Source of the DNA: JAFHCF01 sp048497495
Lineage (GTDB): Bacteria > Pseudomonadota > Alphaproteobacteria > Rhizobiales > Ancalomicrobiaceae
Assembly: GCA_048497495.1 (NCBI GenBank)
Contig: JAFHCF010000176.1
Span: forward strand, 1-24,760
Direction: 5' to 3'
DNA: 24,760 nt
Shown here: positions 1 to 7,906 of the stretch, one piece after another
How positions within the stretch are numbered: the first letter of the stretch is position 1
Layout: each line of letters begins with the position of its first letter
Position numbers and translations under genes: made by a program
Notes under the pieces: model-generated
Databases searched by the model: none
Told to the model about the DNA's origin: nothing
What the model saw: only the letters and a program-made list of their open reading frames with translations

Positions 1-40
1 GGGCGACGCGGATCTCAGTCGCCGAGAGTGACTGCTCTGC

Positions 41-997
41 TCACTTGCAGGTGTACTTGATGTCCATGGCCTGATCGATCTGACGCACGACCTCCCACTT
101 TTCCTTGTAGGAAATCGGGATGAACTTCTCCTGCGGCGGCTCGGACTTCTCGAACTCCTTCAAGAGCTCGGATCCTTCCCAATTGAAGCTGAAGAAGGCT
201 TCCTGGATCTTGGCCTGCAGCTCGGGCTTGAGGTTGTGGGCGGTGCCGTAGCCGGAGGTCGGGAAGGACTGCGACGCGTAGATCACCTTGAACTGATCCG
301 CCTTGACGACACCTCGCGCAAGCATCCGGTCCTTGACCGACGAGGCGACGGCGGCGGCCGGGTAGTCCTTGTTGGCGACGCCGAGGATCGAGTTGTCGTG
401 CTTGCCGGAGAACACGGGCTCGAAGTCGCGCTTCGCTTCCATCTTGAACTGATCACGCATCAGAGCGGATGGGGCCTTGAAGCCGGAGTTCGAGGTCTCG
501 GAGGTGAAGGCCATCTTCTTGCCCTTGATGTCCTCGATCTTCTCGATGCCGGAGCCGGGATGAGTGATGAACTCCATCTTGTAGCCGAACTCGCCGGTCT
601 TCGACGCCATCATGGTGAAGGGCCGAAAGCCGGCGCAATTCACGGCGATGGGATTGGACCCCGTGTTGAAGGCCGCGATGTGCAGGCGGCCTGCCCGCAT
701 GGCCTCGATCTGCGCTGCATTGGACTGCACCGGGAAGAACTGCACGCGCTTGCCGGTGACCTTCTCCACATGCTTGAGGAAGCCTTCCCAGACCTTGGCA
801 TAAACGGCGGGGTCTTCGACCGGCGTGTAGGCGAACACCAAAACCGGAGGATCGATCAGTTCGGCGGCGTCGGTCGGAATATCCGCCAGCAGGTCGCCGT
901 CGACATCCTTGAATCGGGCATCCAAAGCAAAGGCACTGACCGACATGGTCAGGACAAACGCAACCCCGAGGGCGGTGGATCGGATGAACGTGGCCAT
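41..997 (-). CDS. phnD: PhnD-family phosphate/phosphite/phosphonate ABC transporter periplasmic binding protein
   Basis: A 318-residue secreted solute-binding protein. Residues 1-24 form a Sec signal peptide (basic n-region, hydrophobic ALGVAFVLTM, likely cleavage after SAFA). The mature part has the PhnD hallmarks: the FAYTP opening strand, the IEAMRAGRLHIAAFNTGS segment, and an anion-loop-like SETSNSGFKAPSA followed by the hinge region. The ATG at 997 is preceded by a GGAG Shine-Dalgarno sequence. Members deliver phosphate, phosphite or phosphonate to a PhnC/PhnE ABC transporter; those partners would lie beyond the left edge (downstream), and only 40 bases remain there. The gene is preceded by a perfect Pho box, so expression under phosphate starvation is likely. 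The exact ligand cannot be told from sequence. The nearby AioX belongs to the same fold superfamily but is much diverged from it; an As(III)- or arsenate-related role for this protein is possible but unproven. Confidence 0.88.
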   Translation of the reverse strand: MATFIRSTALGVAFVLTMSVSAFALDARFKDVDGDLLADIPTDAAELIDPPVLVFAYTPVEDPAVYAKVWEGFLKHVEKVTGKRVQFFPVQSNAAQIEAMRAGRLHIAAFNTGSNPIAVNCAGFRPFTMMASKTGEFGYKMEFITHPGSGIEKIEDIKGKKMAFTSETSNSGFKAPSALMRDQFKMEAKRDFEPVFSGKHDNSILGVANKDYPAAAVASSVKDRMLARGVVKADQFKVIYASQSFPTSGYGTAHNLKPELQAKIQEAFFSFNWEGSELLKEFEKSEPPQEKFIPISYKEKWEVVRQIDQAMDIKYTCK

Positions 998-1045
998 GAT
1001 GATCTCCAGAGGATTTCAACTCTGCGGCCGATAAACGAGAAATGG

Positions 1046-1063
1046 ATGACAGATGCATGACAG
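1046..1063 (-). promoter_or_regulatory. PhoB binding site (Pho box) of the phnD-like gene
   Basis: On the minus strand the sequence reads CTGTCATGCATCTGTCAT. These are two perfect 7-bp half sites (CTGTCAT) in direct repeat with a 4-bp spacer, giving the 11-bp period of the PhoB consensus. Ten bases further downstream, at 1035-1030, is TTTATC, a plausible -10 hexamer. This is the known geometry in which the Pho box replaces the -35 element. The implied start point near 1023 leaves a leader of about 26 nt before the ATG at 997. Confidence 0.85.
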
Positions 1064-1163
1064 TCGCGTTCGGGAGGAAGCGCATCGCCAATGCCGCCGC
1101 CGCGCCCACCGATCCGGGGATCGACGAGCCGAGGACGTCGCGGGGACCGAGCCGCGGCACGCC

Positions 1164-1193
1164 AGATTTAAATCTCTGTTCACCAATGATTGG
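1164..1193. promoter_or_regulatory. AT-rich double palindrome upstream of the chemoreceptor gene
   Basis: Two perfect short palindromes stand close together in an otherwise GC-rich intergenic stretch: AGATTTAAATCT (1164-1175) and CCAAT-G-ATTGG (1183-1193). They lie 37-66 bp before the chemoreceptor ATG at 1230, where a promoter or operator would be expected. No named regulator can be assigned and no convincing -35/-10 pair was identified. The rest of 998-1229 holds the Pho box and no gene. Confidence 0.35.
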
Positions 1194-1229
1194 GAAGATC
1201 AATTCCAACAAGGAGAGAGACATTCGGTC

Positions 1230-3320
1230 ATGAACACCATTTCGATCCGGACGACATTGACGGTGGCGATCGGGCTTCTCTCGATCGTCATCCTCGCGCT
1301 GCTCGCGAACGACGCCCGGATCGCCTGGGCGCGGACCGTCGCCACGCAGCGCATCGTCGTCGCGACGAATGCCGGCGAACACCTCTTCTCCGCGCTTCAC
1401 AATCTCCGGGTCGAAAGATCCGCCGCCATCCGCGATCTGAACGCGGACGCCGTCTCCACCGGATCGACCACTCAGACGCTGAAGGCCCGCAAGGCGGTCC
1501 TCGACGGCTTGGCGGAAGCGGTGCGCGTCCTTCCCGGCATAGACCTCGGCGACAAGGGCGAAACCGCTCGCGCCCTCGGCGAGGATCGGCGTCGGCTCGA
1601 GGCGCTCCACCAGGAGGTCGAAGCGGCGATCAAGCAGCCCAAGGCCACCCGCCGCGCCGGTCTCGCCAAGGACTACGCCGCCGCGGCGAACGGTCTGTTC
1701 GAGCGCCTCGAGGCCGCCTCGACGGCGATCACCACCAAGGTCAATCTCCAGGACGCGCTGGTCGACAAGATGTTCGCCATCAAATCCGCCGTCTGGAAGA
1801 CGCGCAACGCCGCCGGCGAAGCCTCGGCGCTGGTCTCCGGCGGATTGGCGGGCCTTCCCGTCCCGCCCGATCTCATGAACCGTTACGCGACCCTCATGGG
1901 CAGTGCTCACGCCTTCTGGAACGTGGCCGAGGGGATCGGCTCCGAACTCGCCTTGCCGGATGCCCATCTCGCCGCCGTCCGGCGCGCCCAGACCGAGTAT
2001 TTCACCAAGGAAGTCGTCGATCGTCAGTTCGAACTCGCCACCACCTTGGCGAGCGGCCGAAAGATCGACATGAAGCCGGCGGATTGGGCCAATTTCAGCG
2101 TTCCCCGCCTTTCCGCCATCCTCGGCGTCGCCGAATCCGCGCTTCGCGTCGCCAGAGACCGCGCCGCGAGCGAACATGCCGCCGCGAACGCGACGTTCCT
2201 ACGAGATCTGGTCGGCCTCGGCTTCGCCGTGCTCGTCTCCATCGGCTTCTTCATTCTCGTGAGCCGCCGCATCGTCGTCCCGCTCTCGGTCATCCGCGAA
2301 AGGATGATGGCGCTGGCCGGCGGCGATCTGACGATCGAAGCCCCCTACACCGAGCGCGGCGACGAGATCGGCGCTCTCGGCAAGACCATGGCGATCTTCC
2401 GCCGGGAACTCGGCGCGGCCGAGGCCATGCGGCTCCGGCAGGCCGAGCAGGACCGCCTCGCCGCCGAACAGCGCCTCGCCGAGCGCCTCGCCCTGGCCGA
2501 CCGTTTCGATCAGACCGTCGGCGGCATCGTCGCGATGGTCGCCTCCGCCGCCACCGAACTCCAGGCGGCGGCGGGCACCTTGACCGTCACGTCGCAGGCG
2601 ACCTCGGACCGCTCCCTCACCGTCGCCCGCGCCGCCGAGGAAGCGACCTCCAACGTCGCCTCCGTCGCCTCCGCCACCGAGGAACTGTCGTCGTCCGTGA
2701 CCGAGATCTCCCGCAGCGTCGACCGCTCGGCGGAAATCGCGACCCGCGCCGTGACCGAAGCCGAAGCCTCCAATCAACGCATCGGCGGCCTCGCCGAAGC
2801 GGCGCGGCACATCGGCTCGATCATCGGCCTGATCGAACAGATCGCGGGGCAGACCAACCTGCTCGCCCTCAACGCCACCATCGAAGCGGCCCGCGCCGGC
2901 GACGCCGGCAAGGGCTTCGCCGTGGTCGCCGCCGAGGTGAAGCAACTCGCCGACCAGACCGCCCGGGCGACAGCCGAAATCGGCGCGCAGGTCGATGCCA
3001 TCCAGGGAGCGACCGACGAGACGGCCCAGGCGATCGCCGGCATCGGCGACACGATCCGCACGATGCATCGGATCGCCGCCGAAATCTCCGATTCCGTCAC
3101 CGGTCAGGGCGCCGCCAGCCGCGAGATCGCCCGCAGCGTCAACGAAGCCGCCCAAGGCACCGCAATGGTGTCGTCGAACATCGGTGAAGTGACCGAGGCC
3201 GCGACCGAATCGAGCGCCGCCGCCGCGCAGGTTCTCTCCGCCGCCGCGGATCTCAGCCGGCAGTCCGAACTCCTGCGCCGCGAGGTCGACGAGTTCCTCT
3301 CCGGCATCCGCGCCGCCTGA
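1230..3320 (+). CDS. Methyl-accepting chemotaxis protein
   Basis: A 696-residue transmembrane chemoreceptor. An N-terminal membrane helix (about residues 8-26) is followed by a large periplasmic, helix-rich sensing region (about 30-325), a second membrane helix (about 327-347, LVGLGFAVLVSIGFFILV), a HAMP linker (about 348-400) and a cytoplasmic signalling coiled coil. The diagnostic hairpin tip, GQTNLLALNATIEAARAGDA, is near residues 540-560. The ATG at 1230 was chosen because AGGAGAG stands 12 nt upstream and the membrane helix starts right after it; the open frame extends to 1053 without signal-like sequence. The periplasmic domain has no recognisable PAS, Cache or 4-helix signature and may be a long helical-bundle ligand domain; its ligand is unknown. 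It is divergent from the PhoB-controlled phnD-like gene, so sensing through a periplasmic binding protein (phosphate or arsenic oxyanion) is a reasonable guess only. Confidence 0.92.
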   Translation: MNTISIRTTLTVAIGLLSIVILALLANDARIAWARTVATQRIVVATNAGEHLFSALHNLRVERSAAIRDLNADAVSTGSTTQTLKARKAVLDGLAEAVRVLPGIDLGDKGETARALGEDRRRLEALHQEVEAAIKQPKATRRAGLAKDYAAAANGLFERLEAASTAITTKVNLQDALVDKMFAIKSAVWKTRNAAGEASALVSGGLAGLPVPPDLMNRYATLMGSAHAFWNVAEGIGSELALPDAHLAAVRRAQTEYFTKEVVDRQFELATTLASGRKIDMKPADWANFSVPRLSAILGVAESALRVARDRAASEHAAANATFLRDLVGLGFAVLVSIGFFILVSRRIVVPLSVIRERMMALAGGDLTIEAPYTERGDEIGALGKTMAIFRRELGAAEAMRLRQAEQDRLAAEQRLAERLALADRFDQTVGGIVAMVASAATELQAAAGTLTVTSQATSDRSLTVARAAEEATSNVASVASATEELSSSVTEISRSVDRSAEIATRAVTEAEASNQRIGGLAEAARHIGSIIGLIEQIAGQTNLLALNATIEAARAGDAGKGFAVVAAEVKQLADQTARATAEIGAQVDAIQGATDETAQAIAGIGDTIRTMHRIAAEISDSVTGQGAASREIARSVNEAAQGTAMVSSNIGEVTEAATESSAAAAQVLSAAADLSRQSELLRREVDEFLSGIRAA

Positions 3321-3332
3321 CCCGCGCCGGGC

Positions 3333-3352
3333 CGTCATGGTCGTCCATGACG
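3333..3352. terminator. Hairpin after the chemoreceptor gene
   Basis: A perfect 8-bp inverted repeat, CGTCATGG and CCATGACG, with a TCGT loop starts 12 bp after the chemoreceptor stop codon. It has no T run, so it is a weak candidate for an intrinsic terminator. The rest of the gap to 3776, between convergent genes, holds another short hairpin (GCCCTG-N5-CAGGGC, 3569-3585) and no coding sequence that I recognise on either strand. Confidence 0.35.
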
Positions 3353-3776
3353 CTGGCAGGGTCGTCGGCTATTCCGGCTCGGCGCCCACGGCGATTGTCC
3401 CCGGCGCTCTGCCTCGCTCCATTCGCGCGGGGCGACCACCGGACCCGGTGCCGTGTCTGTTGCCGGGACAGTCGGCGGCCGATCTCACCTGGGCAGGGCA
3501 TCGGGACCGGTCTCTCGAAGCACGCGCTCATCCGCTGTGGCGCCGCCGCCCAATTGGTGGGTGGGCGCGCCCTGGTGGTCAGGGCAGGCCGCCGGCTTCC
3601 GGCGTCGTCGCGGCTTCCTTCCGTCGCGCGACGACGCGCTGGTTCTCTTCCGGTCGATGGCCGAATCGCGGCCTCCGTGGAGGTCCTCGCCTGCCTGTAG
3701 ACCCCGGACCGGCCCGCACGCTTGATTGCCTTCGAGCTTTCGATCCGTGAAGCGGCGCCCAACTTCCGACCCGACC

Positions 3777-5105
3777 TCACCGCATGTCGAAGAACTCCTG
3801 ATGGAAGGCGTCGGCGGAGAGGCCGGCGGCGATGAAATCCCGTCGCAGCGCTTTGCCGAAGCCGGCCGGTCCGCAGAACCAGACATCGGCGGTGGCCCAA
3901 TCCGGAACGGCGGCGCGGATCCGATCGACGTCGAGGAACCCGTCCTCGGCATCGACGAGGAGATGGAACCGAACGCCGGCGGCGGCGGCGTCGCGCCGAA
4001 GTGCCGCGATGGCATCGGCTTCGAACACCGTGGTGGTGTGAAAGAGATCGATGGACTTGCCGTCGGGTCGCAGTGCCAGAGCCTTCATCCGGGCGACGAA
4101 GGGCGTGATGCCGATGCCGCCGCCGATCCAGATCTGGCGGGATCGAGCGCCCTGGAAGTCGAAGCGCCCATAGGGACCCTCGACGGTCACCACATCGCCG
4201 ACCTTCAGGCTCGCCGGCAGCGTCCGGGTGTAGTCGCCGAGACCTTTGACCAGAAAGTCGACCCGCCCGTCACCGGTCCAGGCGGAGGCGATGGTGAAGG
4301 GGTGAGGTCCCTCGGCGGCATGGAAGGTGACGAAGGCGAATTGCCCCGGTCGGTTGCCCGCCCACCGATCCTCGAGACGCACCGAGATTTTCATCACCGC
4401 GAGGTCGGGATGGAGGTCGAGCGCTTCGATCTTGCCGACCGCGCGGCGATCGGAGCCGACCCGGCCGATGAGCGTCGCGACGGCGGCGATCGAACCGGCG
4501 AGGATCAGCAGCGCGCTCACGATGCCGATCGGTTCGTCCCAATAGGCGGTCTTCATCAGGACGACGGAATGGAACGCCAGGACCAGATAGACGACCGCCA
4601 GCAAGCGGTGGGTCTTGAAGAACCAACGGTAGGGAAAGCGCTTGATCAAGGCCAAGGCGATCAGCACCACGCCGGCATAGAAGGCCCATTCGCCGAGCCC
4701 TTCGGCCGGGCCGCGCAAGGAGCGCAGCAGGGCGAGGACCGGATCGGTCTCCGGCGCCATCGGCACCCGGGCCGGGCGTTGGAACCACCCGAGCGGGGCG
4801 AGCCACTTCGGCGCCTGCGACCAGCCCCAGTGCACGACGGCGAAGACCAGGGCGGCGATGCCGAGCCATTTGTGCAGGCGATACATCTTGTCGAGACCGC
4901 CGAGGCGCGTTTCCACGACGACCGGGCGGGTGGCCAGGATCACGCCGGCGCTCATGGCGCCGATGGCGAGGATCCCGGTCAGTTGGACGAGCGAGCCGCG
5001 CAGCGAGAAGAAGCCCAGCGGCACGGAGAGGATGTCGTCGGCCGCGAGCCACAGACCGGTGAGGCCCAGGATCAGCAGCACGAAGGTCAGTTGAATCGTC
5101 TTCAC
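3777..5105 (-). CDS. Membrane flavocytochrome reductase (ferric reductase-like, COG4097 type)
   Basis: A 442-residue protein with about six membrane helices in the first half, then a cytosolic FAD/NAD(P)H module. Two helices carry spaced histidine pairs (HKWLGIAALVFAVVH and HRLLAVVYLVLAFH), as in the bis-heme b core of ferric reductase/NOX-type proteins. The flavin segment HPFTIAS, the dinucleotide-binding strand IWIGGGIGITPF and the C-terminal FCGPAGFGKALRRDF match the ferredoxin-NADP reductase fold. It should move electrons from NAD(P)H through FAD and heme across the inner membrane to an unidentified acceptor (ferric ion, oxygen, quinone or other). The GTG start at 5105 overlaps the stop of the upstream ATPase gene (GTGA), with AAAGGAG just upstream; the open frame reaching 5294 is only read-through inside the ATPase gene. 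Confidence 0.85.
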   Translation of the reverse strand: MKTIQLTFVLLILGLTGLWLAADDILSVPLGFFSLRGSLVQLTGILAIGAMSAGVILATRPVVVETRLGGLDKMYRLHKWLGIAALVFAVVHWGWSQAPKWLAPLGWFQRPARVPMAPETDPVLALLRSLRGPAEGLGEWAFYAGVVLIALALIKRFPYRWFFKTHRLLAVVYLVLAFHSVVLMKTAYWDEPIGIVSALLILAGSIAAVATLIGRVGSDRRAVGKIEALDLHPDLAVMKISVRLEDRWAGNRPGQFAFVTFHAAEGPHPFTIASAWTGDGRVDFLVKGLGDYTRTLPASLKVGDVVTVEGPYGRFDFQGARSRQIWIGGGIGITPFVARMKALALRPDGKSIDLFHTTTVFEADAIAALRRDAAAAGVRFHLLVDAEDGFLDVDRIRAAVPDWATADVWFCGPAGFGKALRRDFIAAGLSADAFHQEFFDMR

Positions 5106-7699
5106 GACAAGGACTCCTTTCGGGAACCATCGTTCGCCCCTCGGGCCACACCCTTCCACGGCTTCAGCCGGGAGCGCGCCAGGGGTTTCATGAGCTCGAG
5201 GATCAGCAGCACCGCGATACCGGCGCCCACCGTCACCGCGAGGTCGTCGACGTGCAGCGGGCCGAAGCGGAAGAGCTCGCGGGCCATCGGCCAACCGAGG
5301 GTCAGCGCCAGCATCGCCACCACGCCGACGAGGACGACGGCGAGGGTGCGGTTCGGCCGTCGCAATGCGGTCATCACCGAGGCGCTGAAGGAACGACCGA
5401 CGAAGATCAGGCCGATGATGACGAAGACCAGGGAGAAGAAGGTCAGGGCGCGAACCTCGTCGACCGGCATGCCGCGCCTGAGCGCGAAGAGATAGATCGC
5501 CGCCACCAGGGCGAAGCCCATCAGACCCTGGACCAAGCCCCAGATCACCAGTGTTCGCGAGAACAGCGGCTCGTTCGGATCACGCGGCGGGCGGGCCATG
5601 ACGTCGTCTTCCTCCGCCTCGGCCTCGAAGACCAGCGAGCAGACCGGATCGATCACCATCTCCAGGAAGGCGATGTGCATCGGCCCGAACAGGATAGGCA
5701 AGCCGAAGACCAGCGGCAACAGGGCGAGGCCGGCGATCGGCACATGCACGGCGAGGATGAACCCCATCGCCTTGACGAGATTGTCGTAAATGCGCCGGCC
5801 GAGGCGCACCGCCGCGACGATCGAGCCGAAGTCGTCGTCGAGCAGGACGATCGAGGCGGCCTCGCGGGCGACGTCGGTGCCGCGCCCACCCATGGCGATG
5901 CCGATGTGCGACGCCTTCAGCGACGGCGCGTCGTTGACCCCGTCGCCGGTCATGGCGACGACCTCGCCGTTCGCCTTGAAGGCGTCGACGATGCGGAGCT
6001 TCTGCTCCGGCATGGTGCGGGCGAAGACCGTCGCCGTCCTCACCCGCTCGGCGAGCGCGCCGTCGTCGAGTCGTTGCAGATCGACGCCGGTGACGATGTC
6101 GCCGGCGTCGATGCCGGCTTGGGCGGCGATGGCGCGCGCCGTCGCCGGGTAGTCACCGGTGATCATCACCACGGAAATGCCGGCGGAACGGCACTCGGCG
6201 ACCGCCGCCGGCACGCTGGCGCGTAGCGCGTCGGCGAGGCCGACGAGACCGAGGAACTCGAAGGTGAAACCGGACTGATCGTCGGGCCAGGGTTCGCGCG
6301 CCCGCGCTCGGGCGACGGCGAGAACCCGCAAGCCCTTCGCCGCCATCGTATCGACCTCTCCCTCGAGGGCGGCGAGCGCGCCCTCGTCGAACCGACAGAG
6401 CCGGGCGATCGCCTCGGGGGCGCCCTTGGCGGCGACCAGCGCCTCACCGCCCTCCTCGCCCGTGGTCCAGACGTTGGTCATGGCGAGGAGATCCGGCCGC
6501 AAGCCATATTCGCGGACGAGGCGGCGAGAGACCGGCGTCGGCGTGATGGTCTGGCTTCGGCCGAGGTCATGGAAGGCCTTTTCCATCGGATCGGTCGGCA
6601 CTTCGGCGCTGGCGAGGACGCCGACGTCGACGAGCCCGCGAAAGGCCTCGGTGAGGTCTGGGCCGGCGCGCGCGGCACCGCCGTCGGGCAGGTGCAATTC
6701 CGCGATCGTCATGCGGTTCTCGGTCAGCGTTCCGGTCTTGTCGGTGCACAGGACCGTCGCCGAGCCGAGGGTTTCGATCGCCGCGGCGCGTCGGGTGAGG
6801 ACGCGGGCCTGAGAGATCCGCCAGGCGCCCATCGCCATGAATACCGTCAGCACCAGCGGAAACTCTTCCGGCAACATCGACATGCCCAAGGCGATGCCGG
6901 CGAGCAGGCCATCGAGCCAACCGCCGCGCAAGGTGCCGTAGAGCACGACCGCGAGAACCGTGACGCCGCCGCCGAACAAGGCGAAGACCCGCACCAACCG
7001 ACCGGTCTGGACCTGGAGGCGCGGCGCCTCGGTCTCCAGCGCCTGTAGCGACTGGCCGATCTTGCCGATTTCGCTGCGCACGCCGATTGCCGTCACCTCG
7101 CCGAGCCCGGTTCCGCGCACGACCAGACTGCCGGAGAAGACATGGGTCTGTGTCTCGCCGCCGGGCCTTTGACCCTGGGCGCGCGCGGCTGCGTCGCCGA
7201 CGATCTTGGCGACCGGAACGGACTCGCCGGTCAGGAGCGACTCGTCGGTCTGCAGATCGTGACTCTCGAGCAGGACCGCATCGGCGGGAACGCGGTCGCC
7301 CTCGACGAGGACCAGGAGATCGCCGCGCACCACCTCGCGCCCGGCGATGCGTCGCCGCGCGCCGGCGCGGACCACCAGGGCGCGGGGGCTGGTGAGATCA
7401 CGCAGCGCCTCGAGCACGCGCTCGGTGCGGCTTTCCTGGACGACGGTGATCACCACCGAGAGCGTGGCGAAGGCGAGCAGGACGAGGGCCTCCGTCGTGT
7501 TGCCGAGCAGCAGATAGACGACGCCGCCGCCGAGCAGCAGCGCCAGCATCGGTTCGCGCAACACCTCGTATACGATGCGCAACGGCGTGCGGCGCTCCGC
7601 CCTCGGTAGTTCGTTGAAGCCTTCGGACGCCGATCGGCGCGCGACCTCCTCGTCTGTCAGACCATCTGGAGACGTCGATTGCGGTTCGATGTCGGGCAT
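5102..7699 (-). CDS. P-type (P2-like) cation-transporting ATPase
   Basis: An 865-residue integral membrane pump of the HAD-type P-ATPase family. Visible in order: N-terminal cation-ATPase domain (LTDEEVARR), first membrane pair (about 48-90), actuator motif TGES (157-160), the M4 motif PEEFP (277-281), phosphorylation motif DKTGTLT with the aspartate at 320, nucleotide-binding KGAPEA, hinge TGDGVNDAP, and a C-terminal bundle of about six helices. The layout is that of Ca2+/Mn2+-like P2 pumps rather than heavy-metal P1B pumps: no N-terminal CxxC domain and no CPC in M4. PEEFP replaces the PEGLP of SERCA, so the ion is uncertain. The ATG at 7699 has GGAAGG five bases upstream. It is translationally coupled to the flavocytochrome reductase that follows, suggesting the two act together. 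Confidence 0.9.
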   Translation of the reverse strand: MPDIEPQSTSPDGLTDEEVARRSASEGFNELPRAERRTPLRIVYEVLREPMLALLLGGGVVYLLLGNTTEALVLLAFATLSVVITVVQESRTERVLEALRDLTSPRALVVRAGARRRIAGREVVRGDLLVLVEGDRVPADAVLLESHDLQTDESLLTGESVPVAKIVGDAAARAQGQRPGGETQTHVFSGSLVVRGTGLGEVTAIGVRSEIGKIGQSLQALETEAPRLQVQTGRLVRVFALFGGGVTVLAVVLYGTLRGGWLDGLLAGIALGMSMLPEEFPLVLTVFMAMGAWRISQARVLTRRAAAIETLGSATVLCTDKTGTLTENRMTIAELHLPDGGAARAGPDLTEAFRGLVDVGVLASAEVPTDPMEKAFHDLGRSQTITPTPVSRRLVREYGLRPDLLAMTNVWTTGEEGGEALVAAKGAPEAIARLCRFDEGALAALEGEVDTMAAKGLRVLAVARARAREPWPDDQSGFTFEFLGLVGLADALRASVPAAVAECRSAGISVVMITGDYPATARAIAAQAGIDAGDIVTGVDLQRLDDGALAERVRTATVFARTMPEQKLRIVDAFKANGEVVAMTGDGVNDAPSLKASHIGIAMGGRGTDVAREAASIVLLDDDFGSIVAAVRLGRRIYDNLVKAMGFILAVHVPIAGLALLPLVFGLPILFGPMHIAFLEMVIDPVCSLVFEAEAEEDDVMARPPRDPNEPLFSRTLVIWGLVQGLMGFALVAAIYLFALRRGMPVDEVRALTFFSLVFVIIGLIFVGRSFSASVMTALRRPNRTLAVVLVGVVAMLALTLGWPMARELFRFGPLHVDDLAVTVGAGIAVLLILELMKPLARSRLKPWKGVARGANDGSRKESLS

Positions 7700-7723
7700 T
7701 TTCGCCTTCCGTGGAACGGTGAC

Positions 7724-7737
7724 CGGGAAAATTCCCG
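7724..7737. promoter_or_regulatory. Palindrome upstream of the P-type ATPase gene
   Basis: CGGGAA-AA-TTCCCG is a near-continuous dyad 25-38 bp upstream of the ATPase start codon, a position suited to an operator. No regulator is recognised, and no clear promoter hexamers were found around it. Confidence 0.3.
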
Positions 7738-7906
7738 CTCATCCGTGTGAGAGGCCGAAGACGCCTCCAGTTCGCCGCAGCAACGATCGAAGCCGGATCG
7801 TGCCTCGCGACCGAACCACGCCGAGCCCCGACCATCGCCGCGCATCCGCCGTCTTCCGGGCTCGGATCCGTGGCGCCCGTTTCGACGGTGGATTGCGACG
7901 ACGGCC

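Noticed and set aside
41..997. Calling the first gene aioX
   Set aside because: It lacks the ICGYPF cysteine segment and twin-arginine signal of AioX, is not beside a kinase gene, and has a Pho box; it fits PhnD-type transport proteins better.
1156..1171. Sigma54-like sequence before the chemoreceptor (CGGCAC-N5-ATTT)
   Set aside because: The -12 element lacks the invariant GC and the -24 element starts with C; it is not a credible RpoN site.
3253..3900. Several overlapping frames in the gap after the chemoreceptor
   Set aside because: Frames on both strands are arginine/proline-rich, have no ribosome binding site and no recognisable domain.
5106..5294. N-terminal extension of the flavocytochrome reductase up to 5294
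   Set aside because: The extension lies wholly inside the ATPase gene and has no membrane or domain character. GTG at 5105 has its own ribosome binding site and begins directly at the first membrane helix.
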